Assembly (NCBI RefSeq): GCF_009765735.1
Contig: NZ_LMUW01000054.1
Coordinates: 632-64,631 of the forward strand
Source: Xenophilus sp. L33
GTDB lineage: Bacteria; Pseudomonadota; Gammaproteobacteria; Burkholderiales; Burkholderiaceae_C
DNA: 64,000 nt
Direction: 5' to 3'
The number at the start of each line of letters is the position of its first letter. Positions within the stretch are counted from its first letter, which is position 1. The notes below the pieces were generated by a model. The model was given only the letters and a program-made list of their open reading frames with translations, was not told the DNA's origin and did not search any database. A program made the position numbers and the translations under genes. Positions 27,901 to 35,485 of the stretch are shown here, one piece after another.

Positions 27901-28359
27901 CAGCGCCGAGGCCATGATCGAGGCTTCGAGCGAGAAGAAGATGAAGGTGAAGGAGGCGTAGATCAGCGAGCTGAAGGTCGAGCCCAGGTAGCCGAAGCCC
28001 GAGCCACGGGTGAGCAGATCGATGTCCACCGCATGCCGCGCCGCGTAGAGGCTGATCGGGATGCCGGTCATGAAGATGAAGATGCCGACCAGCACGATCG
28101 CCCAGAAGGCGTTGAAGAAGCCGTGGTCCAGCGCGACCGAGGCGCCGATCGCCTCCAGCGCCAGGAAGGAGGTCGCGCCCAGCGCGGTGCTGGCGACGCG
28201 AAAGCCGCTCCACTTGCGAAAGCTGCGCGGCGTGTAGCGCAGCGCGTAGTCCTCGATGGTCTCGTCGGCCACCCAGGCGTTGTATTCGCGGCGGATCGGG
28301 ATGATCCGCTGGCTGGGCGCCGGTGCGGCGACCGCGTCGGCCATCGCTGGGCTGCTCAC
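24952..28359 (-). CDS. NCS1-transporter/histidine-kinase/receiver fusion
   Basis: A 1135-residue membrane protein. Residues 1-500 resemble a full NCS1 (nucleobase-cation-symport, cytosine permease type) transporter with about twelve helices. Residues 508-545 hold nine cysteines (508, 511, 523, 528, 531, 534, 535, 541, 545), a likely zinc or iron-sulfur module. Two more helices (about 582-602 and 623-643) lead to a coiled linker, HisKA with SHELRTP (His699), HATPase (N-box LLANAVKY, G-box GGVGLGLT), a receiver (938-1052, Asp987) and an 80-residue tail. The plan parallels the SSS-transporter kinase CbrA. Likely it senses a substrate by binding or transporting it (inferred). Confidence 0.92.
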   Translation of the reverse strand: MSSPAMADAVAAPAPSQRIIPIRREYNAWVADETIEDYALRYTPRSFRKWSGFRVASTALGATSFLALEAIGASVALDHGFFNAFWAIVLVGIFIFMTGIPISLYAARHAVDIDLLTRGSGFGYLGSTFSSLIYASFTFIFFSLEASIMASALELGLGIPLWLGYLICSVVVIPLVMYGITTISRLQAWTQPLWLVLLVLPYAFLLLRRPEALQGLMHASYGISDGHFDWLALGAAGTVVASMVAQIGQQVDSLRFMPPPKPGQAWRWRTAVLAGGPGWILVGSAKMLGGAVLVYLAVRQGVSPAEAAKPTRMYLVGFSQVVRDPAWVLVLTCLFVTLSQIKINVANAYAGSLAWSNFFARLTHAHPGRLVWLVFNVLIGVALIKVGIFDVLESMLGFYANFAVAWIGALVADLVINKPLGLSPPGIEFRRAYLHDVNPVGFVSMGLGTVVALSAFVGAFGPLAQAFSTGIGFAVAFCCAPLIAWATGGRYYIARPPVVFEAGTSQVCGVCQKSYEVEDMAHCPAYGCNICSLCCSLDARCKDVCKPRTSLGHWFGTTFGTAFGRHAPGALRFALSRRMHYLACLLGLAGVLGAILSFILAQETYVLRELAPGSPALWHLMQIKIACALVLLIVAIGSCWLLLSADSRRVAQDESNRQAKLLHEEIEAHEATDAALQAARQVAETANHAKSRFITTVSHELRTPLNSILGYAQILERDLGLPPGRRAALEVIRKSGDHVVSLIDGLLDIARIESGRLALVKSEVAFDDFLTQLVDMFQPEARHKGIDFVWLPTRPLPPAVRCDRKRVAQLLINLLANAVKYTSHGRVVFRIRYATEIAVFEIEDSGPGIAPEDLERIFYPFERIDHTGVPTVGGVGLGLTITNLLVSLMGGELSVRSTPGAGSCFTVRLFLPSVAPPPTPTAVPIPRHITGYEGEPRRVLVVDDAEVDRQLLCDVLEPLGFVVLQAASGVEALGVCSRFMPDLILLDIDMPELDGWETARLLRANRISNAPILIVSANAFDSDLRNQVGVAREDFVIKPLRIDDLLERVRARLGLHWVTLDEEAAAVDAAPRLPVASRQLLQQLGEMGYVRGILEKLDELDALESAYAPITRSLREHVQRFDLRGFVHELEREGA

Positions 28360-28438
28360 CGCGCAGCCGGCGGCAAGGCTGGAGGGAACGGCGGCCGGAT
28401 CATGGGCGCAGTGTCGCCCGCGCCACCGCGCCCTTTAA

Positions 28439-28454
28439 TACGTTGAATAGCGTA
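28439..28454. promoter_or_regulatory. AT-rich inverted repeat TACG-N8-CGTA upstream of the NCS1-kinase
   Basis: In the 126-base gap before the kinase start, this is the only AT-rich stretch. Four-base arms flank TTGAATAG. There is no good -35/-10 pair, as expected for an activator-dependent promoter. Weak evidence, listed because the operon's promoter should lie here. Confidence 0.25.
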
Positions 28455-28485
28455 GATCGCGCGGGCGTCGGCCGCCGCGCCAGCC

Positions 28486-31398
28486 TCAGCGCGACGCGTC
28501 GCCCGCCACGAAGTAAGGCGCCCAGAAATACGGATGCTTGTAGAGCGCGCCGTACTTGCCCGCGATCATCTCGCGCTGCGTCGCCGCCAGCGCATCGGCC
28601 TTGCTCAGCGCCGGGTCCGTCGCGCTCGCCTTGAAGACGCCCACCGTCAGCTCCTTGGCCGACTGCGACTCCACCGCCCACTGCGTGGCCAGCACCGTGC
28701 GGCTGCCGGCGGCGAAGAAGCCGCGCGACAGCGCCGACATCGAGTCGCCGCCGTAGCCGTTGGCGAAGCCCGTGTTGCACGCCGACAGCACCACCCAGTC
28801 GGCATCCAGGCGCAGGCCCACGATGTCGTCGATGGTCAGCACCGAGTCGGCCAGGCCGTTGCCTTCGTAGGCCATCGCCAGGCCCGCCTTCAGCATGCCG
28901 GGCACTTCACCGGGCAAGAGGCCGTGCGTGGCGAACTCCACCACCCGCACGTCCGACATGTCCTGCTTCATCACCTGGCTGCGCGTGGCCGCGGTGCCGC
29001 GGATCACGCTGGCGTCGCCGGCGTTCAGTGCCGCGCCGATGGCGCGCGCCTCGTCCAGCGTCTCGGGCAGCCGGTTGACCGTGCGGTAGTCGAAGGCCAC
29101 CGGCACCGCGCCCGCGGGGAGCGGCGCCGCGCGCACCGCGCGGGTCTCGCCGGGTGCGGCCGGCGGCGTGTCGCGGCCGTCGAAGCTCGGGTCGGCGAAG
29201 GCCACGAAGGGCTGCTTCGCCGGCTTGGCCTGCTGCGCCCGCGCCAGCACCAGCGAAGAGGCGCTGGGCATCTGCACCGGCGTCACCTGGTTCACCCACC
29301 ACGACGCATCGGCCAGGCTCTTGGCCGGCGCTGTGGTCAGCACGTTCCAGGGCAGGCTGCTGAGCGGGCCGCCCGCGGAGATGTAGACGGTGTGCGCGCC
29401 CTGCAGCGAATCCTTCAGGGGCGCGAGCCAGGCCGCGTAGAGCGCATTGGCGGCCGCCAGGTCGAAGCCGCCGAGGTCGCCTTCGCGCTCCGGTGGCGCG
29501 CCGGCGTCGAAGGGCTTGCGCAGCGCCGCGATCAGGCTGCGGGTGCGCGCGCGGCTCATGTCGATGCGCACCGCGGTGAGCTTGCCGCCGGGCTGGATCA
29601 CGAAGGCATAGCCGGCGTTGCTGGCCGAATAGAAGTTGACGTAGACCTCGCCCGGCCGCAGCGCCGCCGCGACCTTGGCGGCACCCGGGATGTTCGGGCT
29701 GACCAGCTCGCGGTAGACCGGGAACTCCGCGGAGATCTGCCGCCGCAGCTGCTTCAGCTTCTCGCCGCTGGCCTCGTAGCTCTTGCCCTTCTCGGCGGCG
29801 TCGTCGGCGGTGCGCTTGAGCACCTGCTCGTCGGCATTGCCGTTGCGGGTCAGGCGGTCGACCCGGTCGCTGGCCCGCGCGAAGCTGGCGCGGCTGGTGT
29901 TGCGGTCGAAGCGCAGCGCCTGTTCCTGCTCGATCAGGCCGCGCAGCTTCGGGTTGCCGGCGGCCAGCCGCGAGGCACCGTCGGCCAGCGCGCCTTGCGA
30001 CGCGTTGCTGCGCAGCAGTTCGGAAATGCGGAAGGCCAGTGCCGCGCCGCTCTCGCTCGCCGCGCCGCCGGCGGGCACCAGCTGGCCGAGCGCGGTCGAC
30101 AGCGCGCCGTCTTCCACGTAGGCGCCGCGGTAGCTGCCGTCGGCCCAGTCGGCGTCGTCGCTCGCCAAGGTGCCGACGAACTGCTCGAGATCGCCTTGCG
30201 TCACCGGCCTGGCCGGATCGTTCATCTGGTAGAGCAGCTGCATCGCCGTCTGGTACTTGGTGAACGGGCTTTCGACGCCCTGGCGCTTGAGGTTGCGCAA
30301 CACGATCTTGTTGATGGTGGCGGCCGCGTCGGCCCACTGGCCGCGCGAGGCCAGCGTGAGCGAGTCGGCCTCCTCGGGCGGCCAGCTACCCGCCAGCACC
30401 GCGTTGGCGGCGCGGCCGCGCTGCATGGTGTCGGCATCGGCGGCGTAGTCGCGGATCCTGCCGGTGGCCAGCCCGATCATCAGCTTCATGCGCAGCGCGT
30501 AGTTGTAGCCGCTGTCGAATTCCGGCAGGTTCTGGCGCTTGTAGCTGGCGATCGAGGTCTCGATCGCCGCGAGCGCGCCGTCGTAGTCGTCCTGCGAAGA
30601 CAGCGCGATCGCCTCGGCTTCGCCGATCTCGGCGATCTGGTGCGGCGTCGCCCTGAGTTCCGGATAGGTGGCGATGCGCTGCTTGATCTCGCCCACGTAG
30701 CCCAGGGCCTCGCTGCGGCGGTTGTTCTGCACCAGCAGCCGGACCTGGAAGTTCGCGTTGTTGAGCAGCTCGTTGGCCGCCGCGCGATGGCGCTTGTCGC
30801 TCAGGCTCGGGTCGGTGAAGTTGCGCCAGGCCAGCTCGGAGGTCTCGCGGGTCTTGGCCAGCGCCTGGTCGTGACGGTTCTCGGCGCGCCGCGCGATCTC
30901 GCCCTCGGCATGCAGGTAGGAGTAGGCGGGCTCGCGCGGCAGTTCTTCCAGCTCGGCCGCCGAAGTCTGGCCCGCCAGCGTCTTGGCCTGGGCGATGTAG
31001 CGGCGGCTGCGGTTGAAGTCGCCGAGCAACGCCCAGCTGAGGCCCAGCTGCGAGGCCCGCAGCGACCGGCGACCCGGGGAGATGGTGGTGTCCTGGACCA
31101 GCTCGTCGCCGACCTTGAGCGAATCGGTGATCCGGCCGGCCTTGTAGTAGGTGTCGATCAGCTCGCCGTAGACGGCGTAGCGCTGGGTCGGTTCGGTGGC
31201 GGCGGTCAGCTGCTGGCGCAGGGACTGCACCTTGGCGTCGAGCTCGGCCTGGGCGGCGGCGCTGCGGTCGCGCTGGGCGGCCTCGGCGGCCGCCGGGTCG
31301 TCCGAGGCCTCCTGGGCCCGGACCTCGGAGCGCAGGCCGAAACCGAGGGCCAGCACAAGGGCAAGCGCCGGAAGGGCGCGAAGGGAACGCAGCGACAA
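28486..31398 (-). CDS. Exported CHAT-domain (caspase-like) protease with helical repeats
   Basis: About 970 residues: a signal peptide (hydrophobic ALPALALVLALGF, cleavage near VRA-QE), a long alpha-helical region with TPR-like character (about 60-560), a coiled-coil stretch, and a C-terminal CHAT domain (about 640-970). The catalytic dyad is visible as His825 in FATHGL and Cys874 in LSACNTG. CHAT proteases are clan CD peptidases related to separase and caspases. I chose the TTG at 31398 because GGAGG stands six bases before it and the promoter at 31441-31470 leaves almost no leader for the ATG at 31425 (nine residues longer). Downstream of the FHA and 85-residue genes on the same strand. Confidence 0.88.
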   Translation of the reverse strand: MSLRSLRALPALALVLALGFGLRSEVRAQEASDDPAAAEAAQRDRSAAAQAELDAKVQSLRQQLTAATEPTQRYAVYGELIDTYYKAGRITDSLKVGDELVQDTTISPGRRSLRASQLGLSWALLGDFNRSRRYIAQAKTLAGQTSAAELEELPREPAYSYLHAEGEIARRAENRHDQALAKTRETSELAWRNFTDPSLSDKRHRAAANELLNNANFQVRLLVQNNRRSEALGYVGEIKQRIATYPELRATPHQIAEIGEAEAIALSSQDDYDGALAAIETSIASYKRQNLPEFDSGYNYALRMKLMIGLATGRIRDYAADADTMQRGRAANAVLAGSWPPEEADSLTLASRGQWADAAATINKIVLRNLKRQGVESPFTKYQTAMQLLYQMNDPARPVTQGDLEQFVGTLASDDADWADGSYRGAYVEDGALSTALGQLVPAGGAASESGAALAFRISELLRSNASQGALADGASRLAAGNPKLRGLIEQEQALRFDRNTSRASFARASDRVDRLTRNGNADEQVLKRTADDAAEKGKSYEASGEKLKQLRRQISAEFPVYRELVSPNIPGAAKVAAALRPGEVYVNFYSASNAGYAFVIQPGGKLTAVRIDMSRARTRSLIAALRKPFDAGAPPEREGDLGGFDLAAANALYAAWLAPLKDSLQGAHTVYISAGGPLSSLPWNVLTTAPAKSLADASWWVNQVTPVQMPSASSLVLARAQQAKPAKQPFVAFADPSFDGRDTPPAAPGETRAVRAAPLPAGAVPVAFDYRTVNRLPETLDEARAIGAALNAGDASVIRGTAATRSQVMKQDMSDVRVVEFATHGLLPGEVPGMLKAGLAMAYEGNGLADSVLTIDDIVGLRLDADWVVLSACNTGFANGYGGDSMSALSRGFFAAGSRTVLATQWAVESQSAKELTVGVFKASATDPALSKADALAATQREMIAGKYGALYKHPYFWAPYFVAGDASR

Positions 31399-31440
31399 GG
31401 GACACCTCCGGAAGCGCACACCCATGCGCAGCGTGTCCCG

Positions 31441-31470
31441 ACTATAAGTGATTTGTACTAATTGTCACAA
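31441..31470 (-). promoter_or_regulatory. Sigma70-like promoter of the CHAT gene
   Basis: On the minus strand TTGTGA (31470-31465), an 18-base spacer and TATAGT (31446-31441). The -10 matches consensus at five of six positions and the whole element sits in an AT-rich island. Predicted transcription start near 31434, about nine bases from the ATG at 31425 but about 36 from the TTG at 31398, which has a proper ribosome site. Confidence 0.6.
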
Positions 31471-31509
31471 GTAACGCGTGAAAGGTCCGACCAGTGGCCG
31501 CGGGCCCTT

Positions 31510-31767
31510 TCAGCGCTTGCGGCGGCGCAGGGTCAGGGCGTCGACCGGCCGCTCGACCGCGACGCCGAAGTCGGATTCCATGTGCTGCCAGCCGGTGTCG
31601 CCCAGCCGGTGGGCGGCGACGAAATCGAAGTCGTCGATGCCGTCGTCGTCCTGGATCTCCTGGGCCAGACGGTTGAAGGCGCTCTCGCTCATGTCGAGCG
31701 CCGCCGCCTTGACGACGATGGTGCCGCCGGGCGGCACGTTGCGGATCAGGTTGTCGAGACTCTTCAT
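31510..31767 (-). CDS. 85-residue conserved-looking protein of unknown function
   Basis: An 85-residue soluble protein, acidic in the middle (QEIQDDDGIDDFDF) and strongly basic at the end (RRRKR). I do not recognise the family. The start MKSLDNLIRNVPPGGTIVV resembles a small regulatory domain. It lies between the FHA gene and the CHAT gene on the same strand, with its own 123-base leader that contains a strong hairpin. Coding is supported by position, GC-type codon use and lack of any better frame. It might be a CHAT substrate, inhibitor or adaptor (inferred from position only). Confidence 0.6.
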   Translation of the reverse strand: MKSLDNLIRNVPPGGTIVVKAAALDMSESAFNRLAQEIQDDDGIDDFDFVAAHRLGDTGWQHMESDFGVAVERPVDALTLRRRKR

Positions 31768-31785
31768 GTCGGTGGCCCCAGGATC

Positions 31786-31805
31786 GTCGGCCCCGGGAGG
31801 CCGAC
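31786..31805. other. Hairpin GTCGGCC-N6-GGCCGAC in the leader of the 85-residue gene
   Basis: A perfect seven-base-pair GC-rich stem with a six-base loop, 19 bases upstream of the ATG at 31767. In the direction of that gene no T run follows it, so it is not a plain intrinsic terminator for the FHA transcript; it could affect translation or mRNA stability, or be a protein site. Confidence 0.4.
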
Positions 31806-31890
31806 AAAATGTGTCAGATGCCTGATGTCTGCAATCTCCGTTCCACGGGTTGCCGGCCGAAAATTGTCACACTTCGACACTGTTACGTTT

Positions 31891-32250
31891 TCAGCGGCCA
31901 GGGGTGAAATGGACCGCCTCGGCCACCGCTTCCTCGTAGTCGCGGTCGCCGACGAAGCGCAACCGGTAGCCGCCGAAATTGAGGATGTCGCCGCTGAAGA
32001 GCGCCCGGGCATGCACCACCTTGCCGTTGACCGAGACACCGCGCTTCTGCAGGTCCTTGACGATGAAGAAGGGCCGACAGTGCTCGATCGCGGCATGCCA
32101 CCGGCTCACCCCGAGGTCGTCGAGCACGACCAGGTTGTCCGGCGCGCGGCCGATGGTGGTCCGATCGTCTTCCAGGTCGATCACGTCGGCGGTACCCATG
32201 GGGCTTTCTACGAAGAGCATTGGCATGCCGCAGGTGTAGCGCTCCCGCAT
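31891..32250 (-). CDS. FHA-domain protein
   Basis: A 119-residue protein made almost entirely of one forkhead-associated domain. TTIGRAPDN, then VSRWHAAIE and KRGVSVNGK, carry the Arg, Ser, His and Asn residues that bind phosphothreonine in this family. There is no signal peptide, so it acts in the cytoplasm. No Ser/Thr kinase is encoded nearby. The ATG at 32250 is one of three possible starts (TTG 32313, ATG 32226); none has a strong ribosome site. First of three (-) genes leading to the CHAT protease. Confidence 0.85.
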   Translation of the reverse strand: MRERYTCGMPMLFVESPMGTADVIDLEDDRTTIGRAPDNLVVLDDLGVSRWHAAIEHCRPFFIVKDLQKRGVSVNGKVVHARALFSGDILNFGGYRLRFVGDRDYEEAVAEAVHFTPGR

Positions 32251-32309
32251 GAGCACCGTCGTAGGAAGAGCGCGCAACCCGTTGCAAGGGTCACGAGCGG
32301 CGCCGACGC

Positions 32310-32885
32310 TCAAGGCTCGACCGCGGCCTCTTCCTTCTCGCGCTTGCGCCGCAGCCGGACCATGATCACCAGCGCGGCCACCGCCACCACCAGCGCGAGG
32401 CCGAGCGCCTCGTAGTGGCCGAGGTCGGTGATGAGCCAGCCGATGGTCTCGCCGAACATGTAGCCGACGCCGACCACCAGCGGCGCCCAGATCGCGGCGC
32501 CCAGGATGTTGAGCAGCGCGAAGCGCGTGGTCGACACCTCGCTCATGCCGATCACGAAGGGGCCGACCAGCCGAAGGCCGTACATGAAGCGCACGCCGAC
32601 GATCAGCACGTTCTGGTGGCGCTCGATCTGGCGGTGGACCAGCGCCGCCCGGGCCATCATGCTCGGCGAACGCGCCAGCAGGTTCACGCCGTAGCGCCGC
32701 CCGAGGCGGAACAGCACCTGGTCGCCGATCGTGCCGCAGACGAAGGCCAGCCCCACCACCACCGGAAACGACAAGAGTCCCTGGTGCACCGCGATGCCGG
32801 CCAGCAGCAGCACCGTCTCGCCTTCGAGCAGGCTGCCGAGCAGCACCGCGGCATATCCGTATTGGGCAACGAGGTCGGCGAGCAT
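32310..32885 (-). CDS. DedA-family membrane protein
   Basis: A 191-residue inner-membrane protein. GSLLEGETVLLLAG is the first re-entrant segment with its conserved Glu, GDQVLFRLGRRYG the second, and VRFMYGLRLVGPFVIGMSEVS the conserved Arg-rich segment. DedA proteins are proposed lipid scramblases/flippases, often for undecaprenyl phosphate or phosphatidylethanolamine. It follows the LIV permease gene by 23 bases and may be on the same transcript, though a functional link is not apparent. Confidence 0.88.
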   Translation of the reverse strand: MLADLVAQYGYAAVLLGSLLEGETVLLLAGIAVHQGLLSFPVVVGLAFVCGTIGDQVLFRLGRRYGVNLLARSPSMMARAALVHRQIERHQNVLIVGVRFMYGLRLVGPFVIGMSEVSTTRFALLNILGAAIWAPLVVGVGYMFGETIGWLITDLGHYEALGLALVVAVAALVIMVRLRRKREKEEAAVEP

Positions 32886-32908
32886 GGCCCGAAGCTTATC
32901 GCCCCCCT

Positions 32909-33910
32909 TCAGCGGGTTTCCACCAACCGGCGCTGTGTCGGGAACAACGACCAGCCCCAGCGCTGCTGCGCGAAGCCCCAGAGGCCTTGCTTGAAGTAGA
33001 TGGTGACCACGATCGCGAGCAGGCCGAGCCCGAGCAGGTACCAGGTGCCGTAGTCGCTCAGGAACTTGTTGAGCGCCCAGAAGATGAGCGCGCCGACCAG
33101 CGGTCCCTCGATGCGGCCGATGCCGCCGATGACCACCATGAAGATCGCGAACGCGGTCCAGTTCACGCTGAAGGCCGCGTCCGGGCTGATGCGCAGGTTG
33201 CCGACGAAGTAGAGCGCGCCCGCCAGCCCGGCGCCGAAGGCGGCCACCACGTACACCGCCAGCTTGGTGCGCGCCACCGGGATGCCCTGCGACTCGGCCG
33301 CCACCTCGTTGTCGCGGATGGCCAGCAGCGCCAGCCCGCGCTTGCTGCGCAGGAACAGGTAGACCAGCGCGATCGCCGCGATCACGCAGGCGAGCGCCAT
33401 CCAGTAGGTGGTGCGCTCACGTGTCGCGCGCTCGATGCCGCGCAGCGCGGTGAGCGTGGTGCCCGAGCCGCCGCCGACCGCCGACAGGTTGGCGAAGCTC
33501 AGCCGGAACACCTCGGCGATGACCCAGGTGCCGATCGCGAAGTAGCCGCCCGAGAGGCGGAAGGCGACGAAGGACACCGGCACCGCGATGGCCGCCGCGG
33601 CCAGCCCGCCCAGCGGGATCGCGAGAAAAGGGTTGAGGCCGAGGAAGTTGCCCAGCAGCAGCATCACGTAGCCGCCGAAGCCGAAGAAGGCCTGCTGGCC
33701 GATGCTGACCATGCCGCCGTAGCCGGCCAGCAGGTTCCACATCATCGCGAAGACGAAGTAGCAGGCGATCTCGACGAACTCGCGCATCCAGCTCGATTCG
33801 CCCCAGAAGGGCAGGCTGGCCGCGACGAGCGCCAGGGCGATCGCGACCCCGAGCGCCCAGCGGCTGGCGGCGCTGCCGCGCTTGACGTCGAAGTGCATGG
33901 GGTCGTTCAT
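32909..33910 (-). CDS. livM: LIV-type ABC importer permease, LivM-like
   Basis: A 333-residue inner-membrane protein with about nine helices; MVSIGQQAFFGFGGY and AIRDNEVAAESQGI (the coupling loop) are standard LivM motifs. The ATG at 33910 overlaps the stop of the LivH-like gene. With the hydroquinone dioxygenase genes in the same block, the importer probably carries an aromatic acid or phenol rather than an amino acid (inferred). Confidence 0.9.
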   Translation of the reverse strand: MNDPMHFDVKRGSAASRWALGVAIALALVAASLPFWGESSWMREFVEIACYFVFAMMWNLLAGYGGMVSIGQQAFFGFGGYVMLLLGNFLGLNPFLAIPLGGLAAAAIAVPVSFVAFRLSGGYFAIGTWVIAEVFRLSFANLSAVGGGSGTTLTALRGIERATRERTTYWMALACVIAAIALVYLFLRSKRGLALLAIRDNEVAAESQGIPVARTKLAVYVVAAFGAGLAGALYFVGNLRISPDAAFSVNWTAFAIFMVVIGGIGRIEGPLVGALIFWALNKFLSDYGTWYLLGLGLLAIVVTIYFKQGLWGFAQQRWGWSLFPTQRRLVETR

Positions 33911-34767
33911 GAGCGGGTCTTCGGGAACAGTCCCTGCGGCCGCAGCACCAGCACGACGAGGAACACGATGTGGCCGAACCAGATGCCCCAGCCCGGATCG
34001 AGCCGGAAGCCGATCTGCTGCGTGAGGCCGAGGATCATCGCGCCGGCCAGCGTGCCCCAGAAGGAACCCATGCCGCCGATGATCACCGCCTCGAAGGCGA
34101 AGAGCAGCAGCAGCGGCCCGTCGGCCGGCGACACCGTGGTGCGCATGCCTTGCAGCGCGCCGGCCACCGCGATCAGCACGAAGGCGATCGCGGTCGCCAG
34201 CGCATAGACCTTGCGCGCGTCGAGCCCCATCAACTCGGCGATCTCGCGGTCGTCGGAGACCGCGCGGAAGGAGCGGCCGAGCGCGGTGCGGGCGAAGAGC
34301 CACTGCAGCGCCGCCGTGGCCGCCACCGCGACGAGCAGCACCACCAGCGGCAGCAGGCCGATCGACAGCGTGTCGCCGAGCTGCAGGCCCTGCGTGGCAA
34401 GGCCGCCGGTCTCGATCGAGCGCGGGTCGGCCGAGAACAGCTCCAGCAGCAGGTTCTGGATCACGATCGACAGGCCGAAGGTGACGACCAGCGAAGGCAG
34501 CGGGTCCTTGCCGAGCGTGCCGTTGAGCACCCAGCGCTGCAGCGCGTAGCCGAAGCCGAAGGCCACCGGCAGCACCGCCAGCGCGGCCAGCGCCGGCGCG
34601 CCGCCGAAGAGCGTGGTCGCGCCGATCACCGCGAAGGCCGCCAGGATGATGAAGTCGCCCTGCGCGGTGTTGGTCAGCCGCATGACGCCGAACATCAGCG
34701 ACTGGCCGAGTGCGAACAGCGTGTAGAGGCCGCCGAGCAGGATGCCTTGGACGAGGGTGTCGATCAC
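33907..34767 (-). CDS. livH: LIV-type ABC importer permease, LivH-like
   Basis: A 286-residue inner-membrane protein; GLYTLFALGQSLMFGVMRL and TNTAQGDFIIL are the conserved N-terminal LivH blocks, and DDREIAELMGLD is the coupling loop. I chose the GTG at 34767 because AGGAG lies six bases upstream and the protein then starts like the family; the in-frame ATG at 34794 overlaps the end of the LivF gene and lacks a ribosome site. Confidence 0.9.
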   Translation of the reverse strand: MIDTLVQGILLGGLYTLFALGQSLMFGVMRLTNTAQGDFIILAAFAVIGATTLFGGAPALAALAVLPVAFGFGYALQRWVLNGTLGKDPLPSLVVTFGLSIVIQNLLLELFSADPRSIETGGLATQGLQLGDTLSIGLLPLVVLLVAVAATAALQWLFARTALGRSFRAVSDDREIAELMGLDARKVYALATAIAFVLIAVAGALQGMRTTVSPADGPLLLLFAFEAVIIGGMGSFWGTLAGAMILGLTQQIGFRLDPGWGIWFGHIVFLVVLVLRPQGLFPKTRS

Positions 34768-34783
34768 CGGAGGCTCCTGCGCG

Positions 34784-35485
34784 TCATAGCCCAAAGTAGG
34801 CTTGCGAGATCTGCTCGCGGGTCAACGCATCGGAGCGCCCCTGCAACGACACCCGCCCTTCCTGCAGGCAGCACACCACCTGCGACACGCGCTGCGCCAT
34901 CGTGATGTCCTGCTCCACGATCATCACGGTCATGCCTTCGCCGGTGATCGCCGGCATGGCGGCGTAGATCTCGCGGATCACGATCGGCGCCAGCCCGAGC
35001 GACAGCTCGTCGCACAGCAGCAGCTCCGGGTTGCTCATCAGCGCGCGGCCGAGCGCGACCATCTGCTGCTGGCCGCCCGAGAGCGAGGTGGCGGGCGCAT
35101 GCCGCTTCTCGGCCAGGATCGGGAAGAGCGCGTAGAGCCGCTGCAGGTTCCACGGGCCCTGGCGGCGGGTGAGTCCGCCGATCTGCAGGTTCTCTTCCAC
35201 GCTCAGGCTGGGGAAGAGCCGGCGGCCCTCGGGCACCATGGCCAGGCCGCGCTTGACGATCTCGCCCGGCGGCAGTCCGCCGATCGCCTCGCCCTTGAAA
35301 TGCACCGCCTCGCGCGGCACGCCGACCAGGCCGGTGAAGCACTTGAGCAGGGTCGACTTGCCGGCGCCGTTGGCGCCGATGATCGCCATCAGCTCGCCCT
35401 GCGCCAGCGCGACGTCGACGCCGAACAGGGCCTGGGCATCGCCGTAGAACGCCTTCACGTCGCGGGCTTGCAGAAGGGAAGTCAT
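34784..35485 (-). CDS. livF: LIV-type ABC importer ATPase, LivF-like
   Basis: A 233-residue ATPase with Walker A GANGAGKST, signature LSGGQQQM and Walker B LLLCDELSLGLAP, the last being typical of LivF. The ATG overlaps the LivG-like stop (ATGA). Confidence 0.9.
   Translation of the reverse strand: MTSLLQARDVKAFYGDAQALFGVDVALAQGELMAIIGANGAGKSTLLKCFTGLVGVPREAVHFKGEAIGGLPPGEIVKRGLAMVPEGRRLFPSLSVEENLQIGGLTRRQGPWNLQRLYALFPILAEKRHAPATSLSGGQQQMVALGRALMSNPELLLCDELSLGLAPIVIREIYAAMPAITGEGMTVMIVEQDITMAQRVSQVVCCLQEGRVSLQGRSDALTREQISQAYFGL

Noticed and set aside
24943..28446. A 1167-codon open frame on the plus strand
   Set aside because: Antisense shadow of the NCS1-kinase gene; low-complexity composition rich in Arg, Gln, His and Ala and no domain.
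28534..31461. A 975-codon open frame on the plus strand
   Set aside because: Antisense shadow of the CHAT gene, produced by high GC at third codon positions.
28486..32250. Bacterial gasdermin or type III-E CRISPR defence system
   Set aside because: The 85-residue protein is too small for a gasdermin, there is no repeat array or Cas gene, and the CHAT protein has a signal peptide.
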